Shown: one piece after another, positions 20,435 through 30,241 of the stretch
Layout of the letters: every line of letters begins with the position of its first letter
How positions within the stretch are numbered: the first letter of the stretch is position 1
Source of the DNA: Cyanobacteria bacterium CG_2015-22_32_23
GTDB taxonomy: Bacteria; Cyanobacteriota; Cyanobacteriia; Cyanobacteriales; Cyanobacteriaceae
Length of the DNA: 64,000 nt
NCBI GenBank assembly: GCA_009993045.1
Contig: JAACUG010000063.1
Location: 1-64,000 of the forward strand
Direction of reading: 5' to 3'
Notes under the pieces: generated by a model
Database searches by the model: none
What the model was told of the DNA's origin: nothing
Seen by the model: the letters and a program-made list of their open reading frames with translations, nothing else
Position numbers and translations under genes: made by a program

Positions 20435-21634
20435 ATGACAATCACTCCTCTAACTTGGCAAGAATTAGAAAAACTTACAGATTATCACCTTGATACTGTT
20501 AATGGATTAACTAATTCACAAGCACTGTTAAGATTATTTAATCAATCGGAAGAAAATATTAGAGTAACCTTATATCGAGACTATCACGCATGGTGTCCTT
20601 ATTGTCAAAAAGTGTGGTTGTGGTTAGAAGAGAAGCAAATTCCTTACCGCATTAAAAAAGTAACCATGTTTTGTTATGGGCAAAAAGAAAGCTGGTATAA
20701 AGAAAAAGTGCCATCAGGAATGTTACCTGCTATCGAATTAGATGGAAGAATTATCACTGAAAGTGACGATATTCTGTTGGCGTTAGAAAATGCTTTTGGA
20801 GTCTTGGGGTTAGGAATGCAACACCCTCAAGTTATGGCTTTAAGAAAGCTAGAAAGATTGTTATTTCGTGCATGGTGTAGTTGGCTTTGTTATCCGACAA
20901 TGTTTAAAATACAGGAGGAGAATAATCGTAAACAATTTCTTGAAGTTGTCAAGCAAGTGGAGGCAGCTTTAAGCGTTACTGATAGCCCTTATTTTCTGGA
21001 GGTTTTTTCTATCGTCGATGTCATTTTTACCCCTTACGTTGAGCGTATGAGTGCCAGTCTTTACTATTATAAAGGCTACTCTTTGAGAGAAGAAAATCCG
21101 TATTTTTCTCGTTGGTTTGATGCGATGGAAACTCGAACAACTTATAGAGGTACACAAAGTGACTTTCATACTCATGTTCACGATTTACCGCCGCAAATGG
21201 GGGGTTGTTATGAAAATGGCACAGAAAAAGCGAGAATTAACCAAAAATTAGTAGATGAAGGAGACTGGTTTAGTTTACCTGATGTTAGCTATCCTGAGCC
21301 TAAAAATTCTCGTCAAGAGGCGTTATATCGAGTTTTAAAACATCGTCATAACATTATCAAAGTCAATCCTACGGATAATCAATTATTTGATGAAGCCTTG
21401 CGTTGCGCTTTAACTAATCTGATGACAGAAGAAAATTGTCTTCCTCCCTCTAATTCTGCTATGGGGTTGCGTTATTTACGAGATAGAATCAGTATTCCTC
21501 GAGATATGTCGATTTATGCAGGAAAAAGATTGCGTACTGCTTTAGAGCATACAGCTAGTTTACAAAGTAATGTACAACCTGAATCTTTACCGATACGTCA
21601 TCGAAGAGATCAAAATCCGATAAACTTTACTTGA
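20435..21634 (+). CDS. Glutathione S-transferase family protein
   Basis: 399 residues. A thioredoxin-like N-terminal domain begins near residue 43 with [20 protein letters not shown] (CPYC at 54-57), then the cis-Pro [11 protein letters not shown] and the ESDDIL glutathione-binding segment. An all-helical C-terminal GST domain follows to about 240, plus about 150 residues of C-terminal extension not typical of small GSTs. Glutathione-dependent reduction or conjugation is likely; the substrate is unknown. The start is dictated by the reading frame. The leader is a tandem repeat with no obvious ribosome binding site, so translation may be weak or SD-independent. Confidence 0.85.
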   Translation: MTITPLTWQELEKLTDYHLDTVNGLTNSQALLRLFNQSEENIRVTLYRDYHAWCPYCQKVWLWLEEKQIPYRIKKVTMFCYGQKESWYKEKVPSGMLPAIELDGRIITESDDILLALENAFGVLGLGMQHPQVMALRKLERLLFRAWCSWLCYPTMFKIQEENNRKQFLEVVKQVEAALSVTDSPYFLEVFSIVDVIFTPYVERMSASLYYYKGYSLREENPYFSRWFDAMETRTTYRGTQSDFHTHVHDLPPQMGGCYENGTEKARINQKLVDEGDWFSLPDVSYPEPKNSRQEALYRVLKHRHNIIKVNPTDNQLFDEALRCALTNLMTEENCLPPSNSAMGLRYLRDRISIPRDMSIYAGKRLRTALEHTASLQSNVQPESLPIRHRRDQNPINFT

Positions 21635-21708
21635 TAATGTAAATTTTTGTTAAAGTATCCGTAAATATACTTAAACTATTAATTTATAATTAATGAAAAT
21701 TTTTGGAT

Positions 21709-21814
21709 CTTCTACAGTAGTTATGATAAATTCAGATAAGATAAAGGTTATATGGCACTATAAGGACTATAAGGACTATAAGGACTATAAGAATTAACAA
21801 TTAAATTTGTTATA
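21709..21814 (+). repeat. Dispersed intergenic element A, copy 2
   Basis: Plus-strand copy of the element seen inverted at 7289-7381. It differs mainly by four tandem ACTATAAGG units (21757-21791) where the other copy has a single degenerate one. Confidence 0.7.
21757..21791 (+). repeat. ACTATAAGG x4 tandem repeat
   Basis: Three perfect 9-bp units and an 8-bp fourth, inside dispersed element A. Likely replication slippage. Confidence 0.9.
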
Positions 21815-21834
21815 GATTGACAGTTTGTATTTTA

Positions 21835-21857
21835 CCTGACACCTGACACCTGACACC
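21835..21857 (+). repeat. CCTGACA heptad array
   Basis: Three perfect CCTGACA units plus a partial one, about 30 bp before the response-regulator start. Same heptad as in the GST leader. Confidence 0.85.
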
Positions 21858-21885
21858 TTTTTCAAGATAGAGGTTAATATTTTCG

Positions 21886-23751
21886 ATGAAGATTATTTTA
21901 GTAGAAGATGATGAAAGGTTAGGAAAATTAATCAAAGAATATTTAATTCATGAATCAGAAGTATTTGATATAGTAAAAACTGGAGTTAATATTGCACAAC
22001 AATTAGAAGAAAAAAAATATGATATTCTTATATTAGATGTGATGTTACCTGATAGAAATGGTATCGATATTTGTCGGGAATTACGGAAAAATAATGTTAA
22101 TATCAGTATTCTATTTATCACTGCTTTAAACAATCAAATAGATAAAATAAAAGCCTTTGAATCTGGCGCTGACGATTATTTAACAAAACCCTTTGATTTT
22201 CAAGAATTGTTAGTAAGAATAAAAGCATTAGTTAGAAGAGAAAATAATATTGAATCTCCTAAATTAATTTGGCAAAACCTCATCATGATGCCAGAAGAAA
22301 AAAAGGTAGTTTATGAGAATAAATATTTACATTTAACTCCTACAGAATTTAAGATTTTACAGATTTTTTTAGAAACCCCTAACAAAGTATTCAATACTGA
22401 AAATATTATCGATAAACTTTGGGATATAGATACTATTCCTACTAATAATACTTTAAGATCTCATATTAAATCATTACGGAAAAAATTAGAACAAGTTGGC
22501 TTAGATAAAGAATTTATTGAAACAGTTTATGGTATGGGTTATCGGTTAAAAACTCCATCTATTACTAATCAACCAACATTAGAAAATAATAGTCAAACAG
22601 AAAATAAAATAATTAGTCATAAAGAAGAAAAGTTAACACTATTCATGGAAGAAATATGGTTAGATAATCAAGAAAGTGTTAGTAATGATTGTCAAACTTT
22701 ATTAGATTATATTCAAGGAAAAAAAGATGATATTTCTATTGATGATATAATTCGTATTCCTCATAATTTTGTCGGCTTTTTAGGGAGTATTGGTTTTAGT
22801 TATGCTGGAGAAATAGCTAGAAATATTGAAGCCTTTTTAAAAGAGAATAAAAATAATTTAAAAGAGGAAAAAGTACAATTAAAAATAACTAATCTAATTT
22901 ATGATTTACAAAAAAGTTTATTCCCTGAAGCAAAATTAATTTTTAAGAAAAATAATCAGTTAATGGGTATAAACTATAAAGTCAATATACTTGTCATTGA
23001 TGAAGATCAAAAATTAGCAGATGAATTAATATTTTTTATAGAAAATCCTAACATTGATCTTAATTTTGCCTATACTATTAATACTGCGATTAAATATATA
23101 AATGACTATGAATATGATTTAGTTATTTTAGAAACTCAGTGGAAAAATAAGGGGGATAGACAAAATTTAATTTTAGATTTATTAAGTCAAAAACAAGATA
23201 AAACTAAAATAATAATCTATAGTAAAAATGATGATTTAGAAAATAGATTATATTGTTCAAAATATCCTATTAATGCTTTTTTAAGTAAAAATAATTCTTT
23301 AGAAATTCTTTGGCAAAATATAGAAAATATCTTAGGGGAAAATAATGATAATTCTCAGATAAAATCTCTCTATGACATTCTAATAATTGATGATGATATA
23401 AGGTTTACTGAAGTTTTAAAACAAAAATTAATTCTTAACCAATTACCCGTTAATATTAATATTATTTCTGATAGTGAAACTTTTTTAGATGAGATAAAAA
23501 AAATTAAGCCTCATTTAATTATTTTAGATTTAGAAATGCCAAAACTTAATGGTTTAGATATATGTAAAATTATCAAAAAAGATCCTTTTTTACAATCCAT
23601 TCCAGTTTTATTTCTTACGGGAAATTTAGCGGAAGATGTTATTACTAAGTTTATCGAAGCTGGTGCGGATGATTTTATCAGTAAATCAAAAATTGATGTA
23701 GAATTATATCCTAGAATTATCACTCATTTGAATAGATATAAAAAATCATAA
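21886..23751 (+). CDS. OmpR-type response regulator with HPt, pseudo-receiver and second receiver
   Basis: 621 residues. REC1 (1-118) is complete: acidic pair at 8-9, phospho-Asp 51 in LILDVMLPDRNG, Lys 101 in LTKPFDF. A winged-helix DNA-binding domain follows (about 125-222, ending GMGYRLK). Residues about 250-350 form an HPt-like domain with His 293 in IPHNFVGFLGSIGF. A receiver-like domain (about 365-485) has Glu 416 where the phospho-Asp should be. A final receiver (about 495-621) has D502-D504, phospho-Asp 548 and an ADDFISKSK end. The layout suggests an internal phosphorelay on a transcription factor. No partner kinase is adjacent. Confidence 0.9.
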   Translation: MKIILVEDDERLGKLIKEYLIHESEVFDIVKTGVNIAQQLEEKKYDILILDVMLPDRNGIDICRELRKNNVNISILFITALNNQIDKIKAFESGADDYLTKPFDFQELLVRIKALVRRENNIESPKLIWQNLIMMPEEKKVVYENKYLHLTPTEFKILQIFLETPNKVFNTENIIDKLWDIDTIPTNNTLRSHIKSLRKKLEQVGLDKEFIETVYGMGYRLKTPSITNQPTLENNSQTENKIISHKEEKLTLFMEEIWLDNQESVSNDCQTLLDYIQGKKDDISIDDIIRIPHNFVGFLGSIGFSYAGEIARNIEAFLKENKNNLKEEKVQLKITNLIYDLQKSLFPEAKLIFKKNNQLMGINYKVNILVIDEDQKLADELIFFIENPNIDLNFAYTINTAIKYINDYEYDLVILETQWKNKGDRQNLILDLLSQKQDKTKIIIYSKNDDLENRLYCSKYPINAFLSKNNSLEILWQNIENILGENNDNSQIKSLYDILIIDDDIRFTEVLKQKLILNQLPVNINIISDSETFLDEIKKIKPHLIILDLEMPKLNGLDICKIIKKDPFLQSIPVLFLTGNLAEDVITKFIEAGADDFISKSKIDVELYPRIITHLNRYKKS

Positions 23752-23959
23752 TTATGAAGTACAATTTAACCGTTAAATCTGGATAACTTTTTATTTTAAT
23801 CATTTTAATTAAACCTAAAACCTGATACTTATTAAAACTTAATATGATGAATGAGTGGGTAATGTCAGTTACTTAAATCGAAAGTAGCTTATTAATTATT
23901 TATTAATTATTGATATTATTATGGAATAGGAAAACAATAAACCTATTGAGGTAAAATGT

Positions 23960-25651
23960 ATGTTATCAAAAATGTATCCCCGTGTTATCGATAGTGTCGG
24001 GGAATGGAATCCCCAGTTATTTCGAGAAGTAAAAGGTAGATTAACACCAAAAACTATTACTATTATTTCTTTAGTTTCTATTATTGGACAAGCATTATTA
24101 TATTTATATTTTCAGGGATTATTGCCAAAAGTAGAAGGTAATTATAGCCGTTATTGTACTGCCATTGTTGAAAATGAATCTTATTCCTCCAATCTTGGTG
24201 TTTGTAGTAAAGATTTATTAGGCAATTTACAGATGATTAAAGAATTATGGTGGTTAGATTTATTTACTACGATGAGTATTCTAGGAGTTTTTATTCTCTT
24301 AGTTGTTGGTAGTTATATGTTAATGGCAGATGTCTCAAAAGAAAATAGTAGAAATACTCTTAACTTTATTCGTCTTACTCCTCAATCAGCCATAACTATT
24401 TTAGGCGGAAAAATCTTAGGTGTGCCGATTTTAGTCTATTTATTCGGTATTTTAGCGATACCTCTACATTTAGTAGCTGGATTAAAAGCTAATATTTCTC
24501 TCCCTTTAATTATCGGCTTTTATCTCGTTTTAGCTATTAGTTGTTTATTTTTTTATAGCGCCAGTTTACTATTTAGTTTAGTTTCTAGTGATTTAGGTAA
24601 TTTTCAAGGATGGTTAGGAAGTATGGCAATTTTCTTCTTCTTATCCACCATGACGGGAGTAGCGATGGAGGCAAAAAGTTTTACAGCCACTTCCCTTGAT
24701 TGGATTATTCTTTTTAATCCCATGATGTTTTTACCTTATCTCATCAAATCTACATTTCTTTCTCCTGATACCATCGGTTATTTATCTATCAAAGGATTAA
24801 ATAGTCTTAACTGGTATGGTAACTTTTGGTGGCAAAATAGCTTAGTTAGTTTATGCTTAATTATCGCCAATTATGGAATTTGGACATTTTGGATATGGCA
24901 AGGAATCAAACGTCGTTTTCATAATCCTTCCGATACCATTCTCTCTAAATATCATAGTTATTTAATTTCTGCTTGTTTCGTTATTTTTAATGTGGGATTT
25001 ACTTTACAACAAATCAAGTCTTATTCTTCCCTTAATGACAAACTCATTAGTTTACAAGTATTTAACTTTTTCTTTTTCTTGTTACTAATAATCGCTTTAA
25101 CTCCTTCTCGTCAGAGTTTACAGGATTGGGCACGCTTTCGCCATGAAAATTCTTCTTATCGTCATGGGATTCATGATTTATTATTAGGAGAAAAAAGTCC
25201 TTCTCCTTTAGTTATTGCTGGTAATATAGCTATCGTTACATTATATACCATTCCTGCTGTATTAATATTTCCTTTTCAAACGAATAAATTATCAATTTTT
25301 GCAGGTTTATTTTTAGGCGCAACCATAATCATAATTTACGCCACCATATTTCAATTATTATTGATGATTAAAAGTAACAAAAGAAATTTAATCGCTACTG
25401 GAGTTTTGGCAACTTTGATTTTTTCCCCATTTTTAGGTTTAATTATTTTAGGTGAAAGTTATCGTAGTTTTCCACTTTTATCCTTATTTTCCGCTTTTCC
25501 TTTAGTCGTCACTACTGGTAAAGTAACAATTATTCCGATTATGCTAGGTTTATTAACTCAAATCATGGTAATAATCGCTGCTAATTATCAGTTAAAAAGA
25601 GTCTTACATAAAGCAGGAATGTCGGAAACAAAAATATTGTTAGATAATTAA
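23960..25651 (+). CDS. ABC-2-type transporter permease
   Basis: 563 residues with about 12 hydrophobic segments, in two sets separated by a polar stretch around residues 325-410. The N-terminus (NPQLFREVKGRLTPKTI) and the segment MADVSKENSRNTLNFIRLTPQS are typical of cyanobacterial ABC-2 permeases that pair with a separately encoded ATPase. No ATPase gene is adjacent, so substrate and direction are unknown; export is the usual role. The ATG at 23960 follows a weak GAGG about ten bases upstream. Confidence 0.75.
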   Translation: MLSKMYPRVIDSVGEWNPQLFREVKGRLTPKTITIISLVSIIGQALLYLYFQGLLPKVEGNYSRYCTAIVENESYSSNLGVCSKDLLGNLQMIKELWWLDLFTTMSILGVFILLVVGSYMLMADVSKENSRNTLNFIRLTPQSAITILGGKILGVPILVYLFGILAIPLHLVAGLKANISLPLIIGFYLVLAISCLFFYSASLLFSLVSSDLGNFQGWLGSMAIFFFLSTMTGVAMEAKSFTATSLDWIILFNPMMFLPYLIKSTFLSPDTIGYLSIKGLNSLNWYGNFWWQNSLVSLCLIIANYGIWTFWIWQGIKRRFHNPSDTILSKYHSYLISACFVIFNVGFTLQQIKSYSSLNDKLISLQVFNFFFFLLLIIALTPSRQSLQDWARFRHENSSYRHGIHDLLLGEKSPSPLVIAGNIAIVTLYTIPAVLIFPFQTNKLSIFAGLFLGATIIIIYATIFQLLLMIKSNKRNLIATGVLATLIFSPFLGLIILGESYRSFPLLSLFSAFPLVVTTGKVTIIPIMLGLLTQIMVIIAANYQLKRVLHKAGMSETKILLDN

Positions 25652-25686
25652 CCCTAATTACAGGCAAGAAGTAACAAACATTTTTC

Positions 25687-28263
25687 TTAATTTTTCTTTA
25701 AATCTTGTGAAACTTGCCAAACTTTCCACAAGTTACCCTGCATTAACCCACTAATACCTTTTAGATATTGAAACTCAATCACATTCGGTTTAATTTTTAA
25801 CGCTGGTTGTAATGCTTTTTCTCCTTCTCTTCCTTTCCAATCATAGAGATATAAAACGCTTAAATATCCATGATTAAACGCATTCTCTGGATTTATTTCT
25901 ACTAATTTTTTAGCGGTGGCGATCGCCTGAACTACTTTTTGTTGTAATACTTGAGATAAAAGTAAAGTATATAAATAATCTAAATTATTATCACTTTGTA
26001 ATCGATATTGCATGGCTTTTTCCGTTACTTTGAGATAATCTTGAGTAGGATCATATTGATTAATTCTACCGATATTAGAAAAAATAGGATCTAAACCTTC
26101 AATACCTTGAGATAAATTAGGCGCTAATTGTCGAATTTGAGACACTAAATCTAGGGGTTGATTAGAGTTAATTAAAGGAGTATTTTTATCCACTGTAACT
26201 TGAATATTTGGGGTAGAAATGGGATAAGTTTCCCCAGTGATTTTGTCTAAGTAAGTGGCTTGTAAAATATAATCACCGTCAGAAATATTTTGATTAACAA
26301 ACATAGCGGTATTTTCTATTACTTGAAAATCTTGTTTTAACTCTTCTGTGTTGACATTAGCAGAGTGTAAATTACCCATAGCAATGCCATGATCATGAGT
26401 CCATTTTTCGCTATTATTTAAAGATTGCCAATTTAAAATAACGATACCATTTTCTAAATTATATAATGATCCAGACCATTTATAAGTAATAGGAATAGAT
26501 TGTAAAATATTAAATTTTTCAGGAATAATTACTGCATCTAATTTAACTTTACTATTATTAGTAGAAAGAGGTAAAACTTCGTTATGAGGTAAAGTGCGAT
26601 GATATAGTTTTAATTCACTTTTATCTGGCAATTGCCAAGTATTTACTATGTTAAAATCACCATTATTTTCTACTAAATCTACTGTAGCTGGTTGTGATTC
26701 TGGTATAGATCCTTGCTCTCCTGTTTTCGTCAAAAACCAGTCTAAAGAATTAACATCTTCAAGCACAAATTTTTGTTGCACTCCGACTTGTCTTCCGAAT
26801 ACTTGAAAATTAGGAATTGAGCCATAAAAAGAGATATTATGTTGATTAATTTCAGGGGTAGAAGGTAAAACTCCGATGTTAGATCTTAAATATGGGTTAA
26901 GATTAATTGTAGCAGGAATAACGTCTTCAGTTGCCCATTTTTCTGAGGTATAGGGAAAATGTTGCATTTTTGGGCTTAGTTTTTTTGTTAATAAACTACC
27001 TCCTAAAGGGAATAAATTTAACATCATTAAAACTATAGCTAATATTATAGTAAAGATTTTTAAAAAAGATGAATAAATAGCGGTATAACTAAATATTAAA
27101 GCAGCTAAAATTAAGGCTAAAACTGGTAATAATGGTAAAATATAACGAGCATCTTTATTTACATTTAATGATGATAATAAATAACCACCTATTAAAAAGA
27201 CAAATAACCAAAGAGTAATTAAAAAAGTTAAAGAATATTTATTATTTTTTATATTAACTGTGTTTTGATAAAAATTAGTTTGAAGATAATACCCAATATT
27301 TTTATATTTGATAGATTTTTGAACATAAAATTTTATCACTAAATAAATTAAACATATAAGGGGTATAATAAATAAATGCCATGATAATAAATAGGGTAAA
27401 ACTTTACCGTAAAAAGTCCAGGCTTCTAAAGTATTTAAAGGTGGATCTCCTTCTAAAATGGCTGAGTCTATAGTGGCGCGTTTTCCTGATGTAAAAATTA
27501 ATAGCCAATTAGTGCGATACCAAGGGAAAAAGATAAAAATAGCAATAAAAAAACTGGTAATTAATTGTGTTAATTTCTCCCATTTTTTATAGAGAAGTAA
27601 AGAAATAAAAGCAAAACAAATGGGGAAGAATAAGAAGAAAATAAAAGTTTGTTTTAACATTATTCCTAAACCTAAAGAAATACCTGTTAGTAGGCTTAAA
27701 TACCAAGATAATTTATTGGCTTTTGTGAAATACCAATAACTTAAACAAGTAAAACTAAAAGTTATAATTACGGTGAGGGGATAGTCTAAAAGAAATTCTA
27801 AACGATAAACATATAAAGCTGGTATTAATTGTACTAATAGACAGGCAAATAAAGCTATTTTATGATTGAAAAATAATCTACCTAAATAAAAAATTGAAAC
27901 TAATAAAACTATGCTAAATAGTGATAAAACTAAGTTACCTTTATCGACACTAGCACCTAAAATCAAAAAAAATGGTGCAGTAATAATATACATTAAAGGT
28001 GGTATTTTATTTGATAATAACCAAAATTCACGCCACCATGAACTATCAAAAAAATGAGGGTTTTTCAGCGCTTCTTTATATAACATTACTCCGTTGAGAT
28101 ATTCAGAAGGATCCCAAGGTGGTATAGTATTATCTAAACTAAACCAAATACGATCAATGATAAAACCAAAACTCCAAATTAGTATTAAACAGACAATAAT
28201 AAATTGTCGAGATACATTATTTGATTTTTGATAATTATGGTTAAATAGTTTGTTAAATAACAT
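25687..28263 (-). CDS. GT39-type membrane glycosyltransferase with C-terminal TPR
   Basis: 858 residues. About ten transmembrane helices fill the first 430 residues. A PMT_2/GT39 acidic site lies in the first loop (PPWDPSEY near 53-60, the family's catalytic Asp region). A lumenal or periplasmic beta-rich domain spans about 440-690. Two TPR-like units end the protein (NPENAFNHGYLSVLYLYDW). Such enzymes move a sugar from a polyprenyl-phosphate donor to lipid or protein. The gene lies 11 bp downstream of the HD-like gene, so the two are probably one operon. Confidence 0.8.
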   Translation of the reverse strand: MLFNKLFNHNYQKSNNVSRQFIIVCLILIWSFGFIIDRIWFSLDNTIPPWDPSEYLNGVMLYKEALKNPHFFDSSWWREFWLLSNKIPPLMYIITAPFFLILGASVDKGNLVLSLFSIVLLVSIFYLGRLFFNHKIALFACLLVQLIPALYVYRLEFLLDYPLTVIITFSFTCLSYWYFTKANKLSWYLSLLTGISLGLGIMLKQTFIFFLFFPICFAFISLLLYKKWEKLTQLITSFFIAIFIFFPWYRTNWLLIFTSGKRATIDSAILEGDPPLNTLEAWTFYGKVLPYLLSWHLFIIPLICLIYLVIKFYVQKSIKYKNIGYYLQTNFYQNTVNIKNNKYSLTFLITLWLFVFLIGGYLLSSLNVNKDARYILPLLPVLALILAALIFSYTAIYSSFLKIFTIILAIVLMMLNLFPLGGSLLTKKLSPKMQHFPYTSEKWATEDVIPATINLNPYLRSNIGVLPSTPEINQHNISFYGSIPNFQVFGRQVGVQQKFVLEDVNSLDWFLTKTGEQGSIPESQPATVDLVENNGDFNIVNTWQLPDKSELKLYHRTLPHNEVLPLSTNNSKVKLDAVIIPEKFNILQSIPITYKWSGSLYNLENGIVILNWQSLNNSEKWTHDHGIAMGNLHSANVNTEELKQDFQVIENTAMFVNQNISDGDYILQATYLDKITGETYPISTPNIQVTVDKNTPLINSNQPLDLVSQIRQLAPNLSQGIEGLDPIFSNIGRINQYDPTQDYLKVTEKAMQYRLQSDNNLDYLYTLLLSQVLQQKVVQAIATAKKLVEINPENAFNHGYLSVLYLYDWKGREGEKALQPALKIKPNVIEFQYLKGISGLMQGNLWKVWQVSQDLKKN

Positions 28264-28274
28264 TTCATTTTATT

Positions 28275-29627
28275 TTATTTTTCATTCTTTGTCATGATAA
28301 CAGCTTTTTGTTTCTCCATTAATAATTTAGCGATCGCTTCTGATATAATGTTAATTAAACTGAGGGGAAAAAAGCGTAAAAATTCTTCAGAATCTAGTTG
28401 ATTATCAAAAAAAAGATAACATTTAGTTTGATAGTTTAAAATTTCTGTAAAACTTAAATATTTAGCAATGAAACTAGAAAAAAGAGTATTTTTAAAACTG
28501 TCATATAAACTGCAATCAAACTCAGAATCTAATAGAATAAGTACTTGTTTTTCTATTTCATTTTGAGGATGGTAAGGTTTAGATGAAGGTAAAAAATTCA
28601 TGATAGATAAATATTTATGAGAAAAATCAAACAAAAAAGATAAGGATATATTAGCACTAAAACGATAACATAAAGCCTCTAGTATAGAAATGCTGACTAA
28701 TTTTGTTGCTAAATAATATTTACTAATAGTCAGATTATATCTAGTAATATTAACTAACTCTTGAAATTCGAGAATATTCGGCTGATTATTATATTGATGA
28801 AAAATTAATTGAGGAGATAAAGAGTTAAGAAATAAAGTAGTTTTAGCTAAAGAAAAACGATAGTCTTTAATGGTATATTTATGGGTATCAATTAAATCGT
28901 GATTAGTTTCGGCTAATAATAACCATGTATTATTAATAAAATCAGATACATTATTAGAAGCAAAACCGCCAACATCAATATTAGCAAATTTAACAGCTTG
29001 GGAAATAGTCAAGATAATTTCTGCATTGTTTAAACCAAGATTAAATTCTTGATTAACTTCTGTTAAACGTTGTTGCAACTGATGAGGAATACTTTTTTCT
29101 CCAGTAATAATTTTCCGAAAAGGAATAGTTAATTCAATCATCGTCACAATACGAGTAATGATAGATAAAGGTAAAAAAGATTCTAAAATTTTAGCTGCAA
29201 TTAAAGCGCTTAAAAATTCGTTTTGATTTAATGGTGACAATTTATCTCCTAAATGTAAATCAAAAATTCTTAAAACAATTTCTCCGCAATTATCTTGATA
29301 ATCTAAATTAGATTTAATAAATAAAACTCCTTCTTTCTCAACAATAAAAGGGTTTAAATAAGGAGTTAAATGAAAGGAAATTTTATTATCTATTTGTAAA
29401 TAAACTAAATCATGGAATAATGCGGCTAAAGTTATTAAAGAATCTCCAGTTTTTGATACCATTAATATATGTTCAAAAGAGTGAAAATATCTCCATTTAC
29501 CCGTCATACTTTCTAAAATTAATTCCGAAATTTCACAGATTTTCTTATCTGTCACCAAAAAGCCTAATTCATTAATAGCAGTAGTAAGTATTTGACGACA
29601 TTGATAAAAATAATCTGCTGAATTCAT
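28275..29627 (-). CDS. HD-domain-like protein
   Basis: 450 residues. The pattern YFHSFEHILMV near 47-57 and AALFHDLVY near 69-77 gives H, H and HD residues in the spacing of HD phosphohydrolases. The C-terminal 200 residues are hydrophobic-helical with no recognised domain. Nucleotide or phosphoester hydrolysis is possible but unproven. It is the upstream member of a likely two-gene operon with the GT39 gene. Confidence 0.55.
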   Translation of the reverse strand: MNSADYFYQCRQILTTAINELGFLVTDKKICEISELILESMTGKWRYFHSFEHILMVSKTGDSLITLAALFHDLVYLQIDNKISFHLTPYLNPFIVEKEGVLFIKSNLDYQDNCGEIVLRIFDLHLGDKLSPLNQNEFLSALIAAKILESFLPLSIITRIVTMIELTIPFRKIITGEKSIPHQLQQRLTEVNQEFNLGLNNAEIILTISQAVKFANIDVGGFASNNVSDFINNTWLLLAETNHDLIDTHKYTIKDYRFSLAKTTLFLNSLSPQLIFHQYNNQPNILEFQELVNITRYNLTISKYYLATKLVSISILEALCYRFSANISLSFLFDFSHKYLSIMNFLPSSKPYHPQNEIEKQVLILLDSEFDCSLYDSFKNTLFSSFIAKYLSFTEILNYQTKCYLFFDNQLDSEEFLRFFPLSLINIISEAIAKLLMEKQKAVIMTKNEK

Positions 29628-29732
29628 TAGTTTGAGTAATTCTTCCTTGAATAATTATGATGAAAATAAAATATTTTCTGGATTTTTATGTCCTAAAATT
29701 TATTTACCTCCATCTTAGGAAATATTATCTCA

Positions 29733-30125
29733 TTATTCAAATAAAATATCTTCAAAACAACTTTCTCCTACTTCCCTAAGTTGCGAAGCTACTTTTGCAT
29801 TACTATTGATTTGTCTTGTTAATTCCTTAAATTTTTCTGTACTGTAACGCTTTCTAAACTCTTTTATACTGCAATCACAAACACTTTTTGCTGCTTCTGC
29901 TGGTAATCCTTCTTTTTGCGATCGCACTAAGCACTCTTGTTTATAATTACACCACACAGATGCTTGTTGGGGTTTTAAACCTTCTTTAGTTAAACCTTGA
30001 ATACATTGTTGTGAATTAAAAGGTGATTGAGTAGATTGTGCGATGGTTTTTTCAGCTATAAAAAAAGGAGAAAAAGTAAGAAAAGAAAGACTAAATACTG
30101 TCAAAAATTTATGAGATTTAAACAT
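29733..30125 (-). CDS. Small secreted Cys-containing protein
   Basis: 130 residues. Clear signal peptide (about 1-30, cleavage near TIAQS). The mature part is helical with six Cys (CIQG, WCNYKQEC, VCDC, ESCFED), probably forming disulfides in the periplasm or lumen. No family recognised. Single gene. Start supported by signal peptide position. Confidence 0.6.
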   Translation of the reverse strand: MFKSHKFLTVFSLSFLTFSPFFIAEKTIAQSTQSPFNSQQCIQGLTKEGLKPQQASVWCNYKQECLVRSQKEGLPAEAAKSVCDCSIKEFRKRYSTEKFKELTRQINSNAKVASQLREVGESCFEDILFE

Positions 30126-30241
30126 ACTTAATAACCTAAAAATAGTTAAGACACTTATATGACGATAAAAAGGGAAAAAAGTTCCAAAAGAAAGAGATAA
30201 ATAAATTTATTATTGATTATTAGAGAGAAAATATTTAAGAT

